Below are positions 1 to 6,043 of a stretch of DNA of 34,254 nt, in pieces. The notes beneath the pieces were generated by a model, which made no database searches, had not been told where the DNA came from, and saw only the letters and a program-made list of their open reading frames with translations. The position numbers and the translations under genes were made by a program. The stretch comes from Lachnospiraceae bacterium (GTDB lineage Bacteria; Bacillota; Clostridia; Lachnospirales; Lachnospiraceae), in NCBI GenBank assembly GCA_017473905.1, contig JAFUJA010000021.1:1-34254 (forward strand), in the 5' to 3' direction. Numbering within the stretch: the stretch's first letter is position 1; every line of letters begins with the position of its first letter.

Positions 1-2
1 AT

Positions 3-776
3 ATCGTACTGGGAGAAGCCGCCTCATATGGAGCAATGAAAGGTGTCGAGGTATTAGGTTTTGATGAACGGGTACAGTTTGCAGCCGGAATTGTGGCCGG
101 TTTAGCCGCCGGATTCCTTTACACGAAGAGCTTGTCTATGTTGACGAAAAGTCCGAGTGGTAAGGTTACCCTCTTTGATGATCCAAAGCTGGTAAAGCAG
201 GGGATAACCAATGTGGATGAGATTTCGGAGCTGACGAAGTTGGATGATGGGCTAGATGTTATTACAAATAAAAATAGTTTAGGTGTTGTTGATGATATAG
301 AGGGTGGTACACCAACAGTCAAAAAAGTATTCACGGATAATCCTTTTGATGAAAACGGTAATTTAAAATCTAATATTAAGTATCAAACGGGCGAATTTAA
401 ATATAATTACGAAACAGATGCTAATGGAAGAATATCAAATTGGAATACTGATAATCTACAATTAACAGAACGTGAGGGACGTTTAAATTATAATGCTGAA
501 ACGCCAGGTAAAGAAGCAGGAGACCATGCAGGACACTTGGCGGGAGATAGGTTCGGTGGTTCACCAGAGTTAGATAATATTGTATCACAATCACAAAATG
601 TTAATTTGAGCCAATATAAAAAAATTGAAAATCAATGGGAGAAGGCTATAAGTGAAGGGAAAGAAGTTACTGTAAATGTTGATATTAAATATGATGGCGA
701 TGGTTTACGTCCTATAGAATTTAATGTAGAATATACGATTGATGGTGACTTTTTTAGTCAAAGTATCCTAAATTAA
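3..776 (+). CDS. Polymorphic toxin C-terminus, DNA/RNA non-specific endonuclease tip (5' partial)
   Basis: The reading frame is open to the left edge, so the first Met in the window (position 36) is internal and the delivery part lies outside. Counting from that Met, residues 13-30 are Ala/Gly-rich and hydrophobic, as in pre-toxin regions of LXG/YeeF-like proteins. Residues about 110-246 match the Endonuclea_NS_2 type nuclease tip: the motif GDHAGHLAGDRFGG puts the likely catalytic His at residue 167, followed by LDN and an NLSQYKKIENQW block. These are recalled features of YeeF/YobL-class DNase toxins. Base composition falls from about half G+C before position 240 to about one third or less after it, which fits tip exchange. 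The immunity gene starts 13 nt downstream. Domain recognition is strong; the delivery class (LXG, WXG or other) cannot be seen here. Confidence 0.85.
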   Translation: MVLGEAASYGAMKGVEVLGFDERVQFAAGIVAGLAAGFLYTKSLSMLTKSPSGKVTLFDDPKLVKQGITNVDEISELTKLDDGLDVITNKNSLGVVDDIEGGTPTVKKVFTDNPFDENGNLKSNIKYQTGEFKYNYETDANGRISNWNTDNLQLTEREGRLNYNAETPGKEAGDHAGHLAGDRFGGSPELDNIVSQSQNVNLSQYKKIENQWEKAISEGKEVTVNVDIKYDGDGLRPIEFNVEYTIDGDFFSQSILN

Positions 777-789
777 TGGAGGAAATATA

Positions 790-1248
790 ATGGGAAAAGT
801 GTTTGAAGATTATTTTTCAGAGTTGCAAGCAGATATGGTATCAATTTGCTTGGAATATGTGGAAAAAAGAGCTGAAAAAATTTATATTTATTGCTCTTTT
901 GAAAGTGGTATGATATCCAGTGGCTTTTTTTATAAAGTTAACAGTAAAGTCGTAAAAAAGAACAAATTGAACGATGTTATAGTAGATGGACAAAAAGAGT
1001 ATGATGTGTCAATATCTAGACAAAAGGCAGTAATTAACATTATTAATGATGATATAAAAGCACTCAAGAAGCTATGTCAAGAACATCAGAAAGAAATGCC
1101 GACGCAGATTAAATTGATATACGATGTTATATCCAATAAATTAAATGCAGATTATAGTTATGACATGATTTTTAGTAATGACAAAAACAAAACAGCATAT
1201 GATGTTTTAGAGGAATGGTACCAATTAGAAAAAATTGAAGAAGAATAA
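790..1248 (+). CDS. YezG/DUF600-family immunity protein
   Basis: This 152-residue, acidic, soluble protein has no signal peptide. It follows the nuclease-tip gene by 13 nt, with a GGAGG site at 778-782. Its layout resembles the YezG antitoxin family: an N-terminal helix, a KIYIY-type strand, a central lysine-rich strand pair, a helix near KALKKLCQEH, and a C-terminal DYSYDMIFSNDKN segment followed by a final helix. YezG-type proteins neutralise YeeF-type nuclease toxins of the same producer. The position directly after a YeeF-like tip agrees with this. The family call rests on remembered pattern and context, not a search. Confidence 0.75.
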   Translation: MGKVFEDYFSELQADMVSICLEYVEKRAEKIYIYCSFESGMISSGFFYKVNSKVVKKNKLNDVIVDGQKEYDVSISRQKAVINIINDDIKALKKLCQEHQKEMPTQIKLIYDVISNKLNADYSYDMIFSNDKNKTAYDVLEEWYQLEKIEEE

Positions 1249-1320
1249 AACGTCATGGGTTTCAGGAATAAAAGGATAAAAGTTCGCAACATATTTTGGT
1301 AACAAATCGCAATAGTTCTT

Positions 1321-1349
1321 TTGTTGTTCTCAATTACCCATGTTATAAT
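1321..1349 (+). promoter_or_regulatory. Sigma-A-type promoter
   Basis: TTGTTG and a consensus TATAAT are separated by 17 nt. No gene starts directly downstream, so it may drive a small RNA or a long leader. Confidence 0.5.
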
Positions 1350-1439
1350 GGCACTCACCAGTAGGGGGTATAAGGGGGGAGAAAAATTCCTCGTATAACA
1401 AAATAAAAACACAGTATCAGCGGTATTTTAAGAATGAAG

Positions 1440-1480
1440 GAACCAGGAAAGTCGATTAATGAGACAACCTTGGTTCTTTT
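1440..1480 (+). terminator. Terminator-like hairpin
   Basis: GAACCA (1440-1445) pairs with TGGTTC (1471-1476). GG and CC extend the stem with one bulge, and TTTT follows. The loop is long, so strength is doubtful. Confidence 0.4.
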
Positions 1481-1509
1481 GTGTTTCTGAAATAATATCT
1501 TGAGATGTG

Positions 1510-1539
1510 TTGAGAAGAAATTTGTAGTAGGGATAAAAT
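1510..1539 (+). promoter_or_regulatory. Possible promoter of the first membrane-protein copy
   Basis: TTGAGA and TAAAAT are 18 nt apart, about 90 nt before the start of the 1630 gene. A TACAAT at 1548-1553 is an alternative -10. Confidence 0.35.
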
Positions 1540-1629
1540 ATATATGCTACAATAAAGTGTAATTAATGATATTTTTTAAAACTCGTGCATTATAAAATTG
1601 AGTTACTGGCAGGAGATTAATATATTACC

Positions 1630-2157
1630 ATGAAACTAAAAGTACAGGATAAAAATTTATTTTCGCTTTTACTTCTTGCAGCACCATTAGCTGGATTTCT
1701 TGCAAGCATATATTTTATGTTTGAGGATAGAAGGCTGATAGGTATTTTATGCTGGTTGCTTGTTGGTGGTATTTGCCTGGGGTTATTTATATTTCTTTTA
1801 AGAGCGTTTATATTTGTTTTAAAAGTGGATGGAGAATATCTTCGTGGAAGAAACCGTAATGGTAAAAGATACGAGTTTCAGTGTAAGGACATTCAAAGAA
1901 TAACTTACCATGAGAGATATGGAGGACTGCAGGCTGCACTATTTACAATAAAGATAAAAGCGGCTGATGTAGAAATATGTGTGGATAATAATATGAAGAA
2001 TTTCAGTAAACTGGCGGCATATCTTTTGGAACAAAGAGAAGCGGGTGTGCTTAAAAAGTCAACCATAGCGCCTTTTTATCTGAAAAAAATTGCGGCTGTT
2101 GCAGATGGTAGTTACAATCAGAGACGTTTATATTTGAAAGGAAAGAAGAAAAACTAA
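1630..2157 (+). CDS. Small membrane protein, upstream copy of a tandem pair
   Basis: The family is not recognised. The 175-residue protein has two hydrophobic segments (about residues 9-29 and 36-60). A cytoplasmic part of about 110 residues follows, rich in short beta-type strands with a YEFQCKDIQRITY segment, similar in layout to bacterial PH-like domains. The end is strongly basic. An AGGAG at 1611-1615 lies 14 nt before the ATG, which is longer than usual; no better ATG exists. It is a paralogue of the gene at 2397-2936: both share the order helix-helix-VDGEYLRGR/IENDFFTGR-KRYEFQC/KKYKFHC, and 17 identical codons near the end. It lies in the AT-rich toxin island, so an accessory or immunity-like role is possible but unproven. 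Confidence 0.6.
   Translation: MKLKVQDKNLFSLLLLAAPLAGFLASIYFMFEDRRLIGILCWLLVGGICLGLFIFLLRAFIFVLKVDGEYLRGRNRNGKRYEFQCKDIQRITYHERYGGLQAALFTIKIKAADVEICVDNNMKNFSKLAAYLLEQREAGVLKKSTIAPFYLKKIAAVADGSYNQRRLYLKGKKKN
2011..2061 (+). repeat. 51-nt perfect direct repeat, copy 1
   Basis: Seventeen codons (LAAYLLEQREAGVLKKS) are identical in every base to positions 2808-2858, although the rest of the two genes has diverged strongly. Confidence 0.9.
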
Positions 2158-2185
2158 AAAAAGTAGTGAGCGGAGAAAGAATAAA

Positions 2186-2371
2186 ATGAGTAAGAAATGT
2201 TCTCAGGGAGAGAAACAGTTGTTGTATGAGAATCGAAATCATATAATATATTCTTTCGGTCTCCGTAAATTAAAAAGAGCTGATTATTGCAATGAGGATA
2301 TTACGATTGATTGGGCAACGATAGTCGATGTAGATGCCAATTCGCAAAAAGGGAGTGTTTATGGACTTTAA
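2186..2371 (+). CDS. Short ORF of unknown function, possibly truncated by a frameshift
   Basis: This 61-residue ORF has a GGAGA 10 nt before its ATG, 28 nt after the preceding gene. It is soluble, basic at first, and contains an ITIDWATIVDVDAN segment. It ends just after an A5GGG run at 2346-2353. In the +1 frame the text continues as VFMDFKKYLRKI to a stop at about 2393, which reads like a natural protein end. It may be a small gene or a single-base-damaged longer one. Family not recognised. Confidence 0.4.
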   Translation: MSKKCSQGEKQLLYENRNHIIYSFGLRKLKRADYCNEDITIDWATIVDVDANSQKGSVYGL

Positions 2372-2396
2372 GAAGTACTTAAGGAAAATATAAATC

Positions 2397-2936
2397 ATGA
2401 CGAGGAATACTATTATGTCTACGAATGTAATTAAAGTAGCAGTAAAACCTTGGCTTAAATTAATCTGGTTAAGTGGTTTTTTGATTTTAGCAGTCTGTCC
2501 GGTCGTGGCTTTTTTAAAATCGACCGGTATGGAGAGAATGATACAGATTCTGATTTTTTCAGCAATCCTGGCTGTCTATGTTTGGTTTATTTCCGGGGAT
2601 TTTATCTTTCTTCTAAAAATAGAAAACGATTTCTTTACCGGAAGAAGTAAAACCGGTAAAAAGTATAAGTTCCATTGTTCGGAGATTAAGAAAATTAAAT
2701 ACTCAGCCCGAACCAAAGGAAAATATCAGACTGTGGAATTTTCTATAATCATAGAAACGAAAACGATGCAATTGAAAACAACGGATGTAATGACGAATTT
2801 CAGCAAGCTGGCGGCATATCTTTTGGAACAAAGAGAAGCGGGTGTGCTTAAAAAGTCAGCAATAGCCCCCTCTTATCTGAATAATCTGAAATATGTTGCA
2901 GAGGGTACACATTTGAAGATGTTAAAGAAAAAATAG
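2397..2936 (+). CDS. Small membrane protein, downstream copy of the tandem pair
   Basis: This is a paralogue of the 1630-2157 product: two hydrophobic segments (about residues 19-41 and 50-72), then a basic, strand-rich cytoplasmic domain. Two starts compete. The ATG at 2397 has AAGGAAA at 2381-2387. The ATG at 2415 has GAGGAA 7 nt upstream and gives 173 residues, almost the length of the other copy (175); I slightly favour 2415 but give the longer form. Overall similarity to the first copy is modest, yet 17 codons at 2808-2858 are identical base for base. Function unknown; in this context it may be accessory to the toxin island. Confidence 0.6.
   Translation: MTRNTIMSTNVIKVAVKPWLKLIWLSGFLILAVCPVVAFLKSTGMERMIQILIFSAILAVYVWFISGDFIFLLKIENDFFTGRSKTGKKYKFHCSEIKKIKYSARTKGKYQTVEFSIIIETKTMQLKTTDVMTNFSKLAAYLLEQREAGVLKKSAIAPSYLNNLKYVAEGTHLKMLKKK
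2808..2858 (+). repeat. 51-nt perfect direct repeat, copy 2
   Basis: Second copy of the block at 2011-2061, in the same reading frame of the paralogue. Start-to-start distance is 797 nt. Confidence 0.9.
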
Positions 2937-2996
2937 ATGAAGCCGGTTCTCCAACTTCATAAAACAAAAACTAAAAATAAAATAAAATCAACACCC

Positions 2997-3049
2997 AAAC
3001 CACTGCTTTGTGTTATACTCATAAATAACACAAGGTGGTGGTTTTTTTT
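2997..3049 (+). terminator. Long intrinsic terminator overlapping the kinase promoter and ribosome binding site
   Basis: Positions 2997-3016 pair with 3025-3044 in a continuous 20-bp stem (three G-U pairs) with an 8-nt loop. A run of T follows (3042-3049). The 3' arm contains the AAGGTGGTGG used as ribosome binding site by the kinase gene at 3050. The 5' arm contains an extended -10 element. RNA coming from upstream would fold and terminate. RNA started at the -10 would lack the 5' arm. Confidence 0.8.
3011..3019 (+). promoter_or_regulatory. Extended -10 promoter for the two-component operon
   Basis: TG-T-TATACT fits an extended -10 element. No good -35 is seen. The predicted start near 3026 gives a leader of about 24 nt carrying the ribosome binding site. 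Confidence 0.5.
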
Positions 3050-4753
3050 ATGAAGATTAATACGAAACTGACAATTATATTTCTTACGGTAATTTTATTG
3101 CCGATCGTGCTGTCTGTTCTGGCATATTTTATTATCGGGTTTGCCCTGACATGGAATATCCGGAACGCTTACGGCAACGACAGCATCCGTTTCTCCGTAA
3201 CCGCAGCGCCTACGGAGTCTTATAACGCCATTACGGATGACTACTACGACCTTCTGGTGAAGTACGCAACAGAAGACCCGGCGAAACTGGATGATAAGGA
3301 CAGTCTTGCATTCGTGGATGAGAAACTGCAGGAGGTTTCTGCTTTTCTCGTGGTAAAAAAGAACGAAGAAATTTTTTATGTGTCTGACCAGGCAGTAAGT
3401 GAAGCGGTTCTGCGTCGTCTGCCGGAGTACGGCGGAGAGACGGAGACACAGCGTTTCGGCTATTATTTCGATGATTTGCAGCGACTGGTGCGGCAGATTG
3501 ACGTGACTTTTACGGATGGGGCGACGGGTAGCATTTACATTGTTACCAAGATTAATATGATGGTTTCCGAGGCAATGGTGACGAGTATTCTTGCCATCAT
3601 TTTACTGGTTCTCTTACTTACCAGTATTCTGCTTACATTGTGGCTTCGTTCCAGTATTTTCAGACCGGTAAATCAGCTGAAAGTGGCGATGAAAAGCATT
3701 GCGGAAGGCAACTTTGACACCCCTGTAACCACGGGAGAAAAAGGGGAACTTGGGGCACTTTTTACAGATTTCGAGCAGATGCGTGTGCAGCTAAAAGCTA
3801 CCGCAGAAGAGAAGCTGGAAGCGGAGCAGAATAACCGGGAATTAATCAGCAACATTACCCACGACTTAAAAACCCCCATTACCTCAATCAAAGGTTATGT
3901 GGAAGGGATTATGGACGGCGTGGCGGATTCGCCGGAGAAGATTGACCGGTACATCAGAACCATTTACACCAAGGCAAATGACATGGACCGCATGATTAAC
4001 GAGCTGACCATGTACTCCCGCATCGAAACCAACAGTATACCCTATCAGTTCCAACGCATCTGTGTCAGGGATTATTTCAGTGACTGTGCCGAAGAAGTTG
4101 GGTTGGATTTGGAGTCCAGAGGAATCGAATTCCGCTACAGGTGCGACATACCCGCCGACGTATATATCTGGGCAGATCCGGAACAGTTAAAAAGAGTTGC
4201 GGACAACATTATTTCCAACAGCATCAAATACCGTAACGGGGAGAATTCTTTTATCAGCCTTTATATTTATGGTGAAGAAGAGCTGGTACGTGTGGAAATT
4301 GCAGATAACGGTAAAGGCATCGGGAACGAAGAGTATGAGAAGATTTTTGAGCGTTTTTACAGAACGGACGTATCCCGTAATTCTTCCAAAGGCGGCAGCG
4401 GCATCGGTCTTTCCATTGCCAAGCGTATCATAGAAGAGCATGATGGCCGAATCTGGGCAGGCCCCGGGCCGGAAAATGTTGGTCTTACGGTGCATATGGA
4501 ATTTAAAATGCACGGTACTCCGGCGAAGACAGATGTTGAAGCCGAAGATGTAAAAGGTCTGGTTAAAATTGAACAGATGATTAAAAATACTACCATAGGT
4601 ATCCGTACCGGCGCAGAAAAGAGATTGCAGGAATTTGAGAAGCTGGTAAGCGAAAAGAAGGCGGAAACTGCGGAGAAAGCAGAAAAGGCCGAAGGGGAAC
4701 GGGATTCCGGTAAAAAATGGTACGACAGGAAAGGAAAGCATAAAAATGAGTAA
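3050..4753 (+). CDS. Membrane sensor histidine kinase (HAMP-HisKA-HATPase)
   Basis: The 567-residue protein senses an unknown signal and phosphorylates the regulator encoded next. Seen in order: a membrane helix (about residues 5-30), an extracellular sensor region of about 145 residues, a second helix (about 178-200), a HAMP linker, and a dimerisation helix with NITHDLKTP (His271, phospho-acceptor). The ATPase domain follows, with DNIISNSIKY (N box), DNGKGIG (G1), FERFYR (F box) and GGSGIGLSIAK (G2). An unusual tail of about 85 residues follows the catalytic domain and becomes Lys/Glu/Ala-rich. ATG 3050 is preferred over GTG 3035, because the GTG lies inside the ribosome binding site and terminator stem. 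The stop overlaps the next start by 8 nt, so the pair is translationally coupled. It resembles envelope-stress or antibiotic-response kinases, but the ligand cannot be inferred. Confidence 0.92.
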   Translation: MKINTKLTIIFLTVILLPIVLSVLAYFIIGFALTWNIRNAYGNDSIRFSVTAAPTESYNAITDDYYDLLVKYATEDPAKLDDKDSLAFVDEKLQEVSAFLVVKKNEEIFYVSDQAVSEAVLRRLPEYGGETETQRFGYYFDDLQRLVRQIDVTFTDGATGSIYIVTKINMMVSEAMVTSILAIILLVLLLTSILLTLWLRSSIFRPVNQLKVAMKSIAEGNFDTPVTTGEKGELGALFTDFEQMRVQLKATAEEKLEAEQNNRELISNITHDLKTPITSIKGYVEGIMDGVADSPEKIDRYIRTIYTKANDMDRMINELTMYSRIETNSIPYQFQRICVRDYFSDCAEEVGLDLESRGIEFRYRCDIPADVYIWADPEQLKRVADNIISNSIKYRNGENSFISLYIYGEEELVRVEIADNGKGIGNEEYEKIFERFYRTDVSRNSSKGGSGIGLSIAKRIIEEHDGRIWAGPGPENVGLTVHMEFKMHGTPAKTDVEAEDVKGLVKIEQMIKNTTIGIRTGAEKRLQEFEKLVSEKKAETAEKAEKAEGERDSGKKWYDRKGKHKNE

Positions 4754-5435
4754 AATTCTTATCATAGAAGATGAACAGGCGATTGCGGAACTTGAGCGTG
4801 ACTACCTTGAAGTGAACGGCTACGAAGTAACCGTTTGCAATGATGGGGAAGAGGGCGCTGCCCTGGCTCTGGAAGGGGATTATAATCTGATTATTCTGGA
4901 TTTGATGCTTCCCGGCATTGATGGCTACGAGGCCTGCAGACGTATCAGGGAACAGAAGGAAATTCCCATTATCATGGTCAGTGCCAAAAAAGAAGACCTG
5001 GACAAAATCTACGGCCTGGGCATGGGTGCGGACGACTATATGACCAAGCCCTTCAGTCCCAGCGAGCTTGTTGCCCGTGTCAAAGCCCATCTGGCAAGAT
5101 ATGACCGTCTTATGGGGCAGAAAAAAACCAACAACGAGGTTGTGGAAATCCGCGGCCTTCGTATCGATAAAACCGCCCGCCGGGCTTTTGTGGACGGGGA
5201 AGAGAAGATTCTTACCACCAAGGAATTCGACCTTTTGACCTTTCTTGCCCAGCACCCCAACAGGGTATTCTCCAAGGAAGAATTGTTCCGTGAAATCTGG
5301 GATATGGAATCCGTGGGAGATATTGCCACCGTAACGGTGCACATCAAGAAAATCAGGGAAAAAGTAGAGCCCGACAGCCAGAAACCCCAGTTTATCGAAA
5401 CGATTTGGGGAGTAGGCTACCGATTTAAAGTATAG
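4746..5435 (+). CDS. OmpR/PhoB-family response regulator
   Basis: The 229-residue partner of the upstream kinase has a receiver domain at residues 1-115. Its acidic pocket is near IIEDE, the phospho-acceptor is Asp52 in ILDLMLPG, the switch Ser is in MVSAKK, and Lys101 lies in YMTKPFS. A winged-helix DNA-binding domain occupies about 130-229, with the recognition helix around TVTVHIKKIREKV and the terminal WGVGYRF hairpin. The start ATGAGTAA overlaps the kinase stop. The last codons of the gene form one arm of a terminator. Targets are unknown; autoregulation would be usual for the family. Confidence 0.95.
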   Translation: MSKILIIEDEQAIAELERDYLEVNGYEVTVCNDGEEGAALALEGDYNLIILDLMLPGIDGYEACRRIREQKEIPIIMVSAKKEDLDKIYGLGMGADDYMTKPFSPSELVARVKAHLARYDRLMGQKKTNNEVVEIRGLRIDKTARRAFVDGEEKILTTKEFDLLTFLAQHPNRVFSKEELFREIWDMESVGDIATVTVHIKKIREKVEPDSQKPQFIETIWGVGYRFKV

Positions 5436-5454
5436 TAGACTCCCAAATCGTTTT
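5398..5454 (+). terminator. Terminator whose left arm is coding
   Basis: 5398-5413, inside the last codons of the regulator gene, pairs with 5439-5453 over 15 bp with one bulged G. It ends in TTTT (5451-5454). Confidence 0.6.
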
Positions 5455-5469
5455 ACGAAAAGTTTTAAC

Positions 5470-5498
5470 TTGCTTTTTCCGGCAATTTAAGCTACCAT
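5470..5498 (+). promoter_or_regulatory. Weak promoter candidate for the NifX-like gene
   Basis: TTGCTT and TACCAT are 17 nt apart. A better -10 (TATAAT, 5522-5527) has no matching -35 and abuts the next hairpin. No space for a promoter remains between the last hairpin and the ribosome binding site, so initiation must be upstream of at least one hairpin. Confidence 0.3.
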
Positions 5499-5527
5499 AA
5501 ATAACGTTGGGTTCTATCCCATATAAT

Positions 5528-5563
5528 AAAAAGACCGGACCGGCAGCGGAGAGGGTCTTTTTT
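5528..5563 (+). terminator. Terminator-like hairpin in the NifX-like leader
   Basis: AAAAAGACC (5528-5536) pairs with GGTCTTTTT (5554-5562), with six T at 5558-5563. It could be a second terminator for the two-component operon or an attenuator for the next gene. Confidence 0.6.
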
Positions 5564-5576
5564 ATACGAAAAAAAT

Positions 5577-5598
5577 AAATGTGCAGGGCACATTTTTT
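5577..5598 (+). terminator. Second terminator-like hairpin, 8 nt before the ribosome binding site
   Basis: AAATGTGC (5577-5584) pairs perfectly with GCACATTT (5588-5595) across a 3-nt loop. The T run is 5593-5598. The Shine-Dalgarno GGAGG is at 5607-5611. Confidence 0.6.
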
Positions 5599-5617
5599 GG
5601 ATGAATGGAGGATAAAA

Positions 5618-6019
5618 ATGAAAGTAGCAGTTACTTATGAAAACGGACAGATTTTCCAGCACTTCGGACACACGGCTTTTTTTAAGGTATACAATGTGGA
5701 AAATGGTGCTGTAACAGACAGTAAAATTGTAGATACCAACGGAAACGGTCATGGCGCCCTTGCCCGTTTTTTATTGGAAAATGAGATTGAGGTATTAATC
5801 TGCGGCGGTATCGGCGGCGGTGCACAGATGGCACTTGCAGAAGCGGGAATCCGTTTATACGGAGGTGTTTCAGGAAGCGCGGATGCGGCAGTGGAAGCTC
5901 TTTTAAACAATTCCCTTGCATACAATCCCGAGGTGAAATGCAATCATCACGGCGAAGGACATGAGCATCACGAAAACTGCGGAGATCATGGATGCGGCAG
6001 TCACAGCTGCGGACACTAA
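5618..6019 (+). CDS. NifX/NifB-type iron-molybdenum cofactor-binding protein with His/Cys tail
   Basis: The 133-residue protein has the fold signature of the dinitrogenase iron-molybdenum cofactor family. It opens with MKVAVTYENGQIFQHFGH, continues with a VLICGGIGGGAQ strand-loop, and has LYGGVSGSADAAVEALL toward the end. In nitrogen fixers such domains carry metal-sulfur clusters; in many anaerobes stand-alone members have unknown roles. The last 25 residues form a metal-binding-looking tail with many His and four Cys (CGDHGCGSHSCGH). GGAGG at 5607-5611 sets the start at 5618, so an in-frame upstream ATG at 5579, inside a hairpin, is rejected. No other nitrogenase gene is nearby. Leader hairpins suggest attenuation. 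Confidence 0.85.
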   Translation: MKVAVTYENGQIFQHFGHTAFFKVYNVENGAVTDSKIVDTNGNGHGALARFLLENEIEVLICGGIGGGAQMALAEAGIRLYGGVSGSADAAVEALLNNSLAYNPEVKCNHHGEGHEHHENCGDHGCGSHSCGH

Positions 6020-6043
6020 TTGCGGATAAAGAGAGAGATAACA

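Larger units (their letters stand above)
1249..1629. other. AT-rich intergenic region with promoter and terminator-like signals, no credible gene
   Basis: This 381-nt gap has no ORF with a ribosome binding site. It contains a good sigma-A promoter (1321-1349), a hairpin ending in a T run (1440-1480) and a second promoter-like pair (1510-1539) facing the next gene. The first promoter and the hairpin could delimit a transcript of about 125 nt. The G-rich stretch at 1362-1380 stands out in otherwise AT-rich sequence. Confidence 0.5.

Noticed and set aside
1-3000. Prophage or insertion sequence origin of the AT-rich region
   Set aside because: No transposase, integrase, terminal inverted repeats or att-like repeats are visible. 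The only notable repeat is the 51-nt coding block.
3035-3049. GTG start for the histidine kinase
   Set aside because: It lies within the ribosome binding site and terminator stem; ATG 3050 is correctly spaced and gives a normal N-terminus.
4590-5342. 250-residue open frame on the minus strand opposite the response regulator
   Set aside because: It is fully antisense to a clear gene, has no ribosome binding site or recognisable domain, and reflects codon bias.
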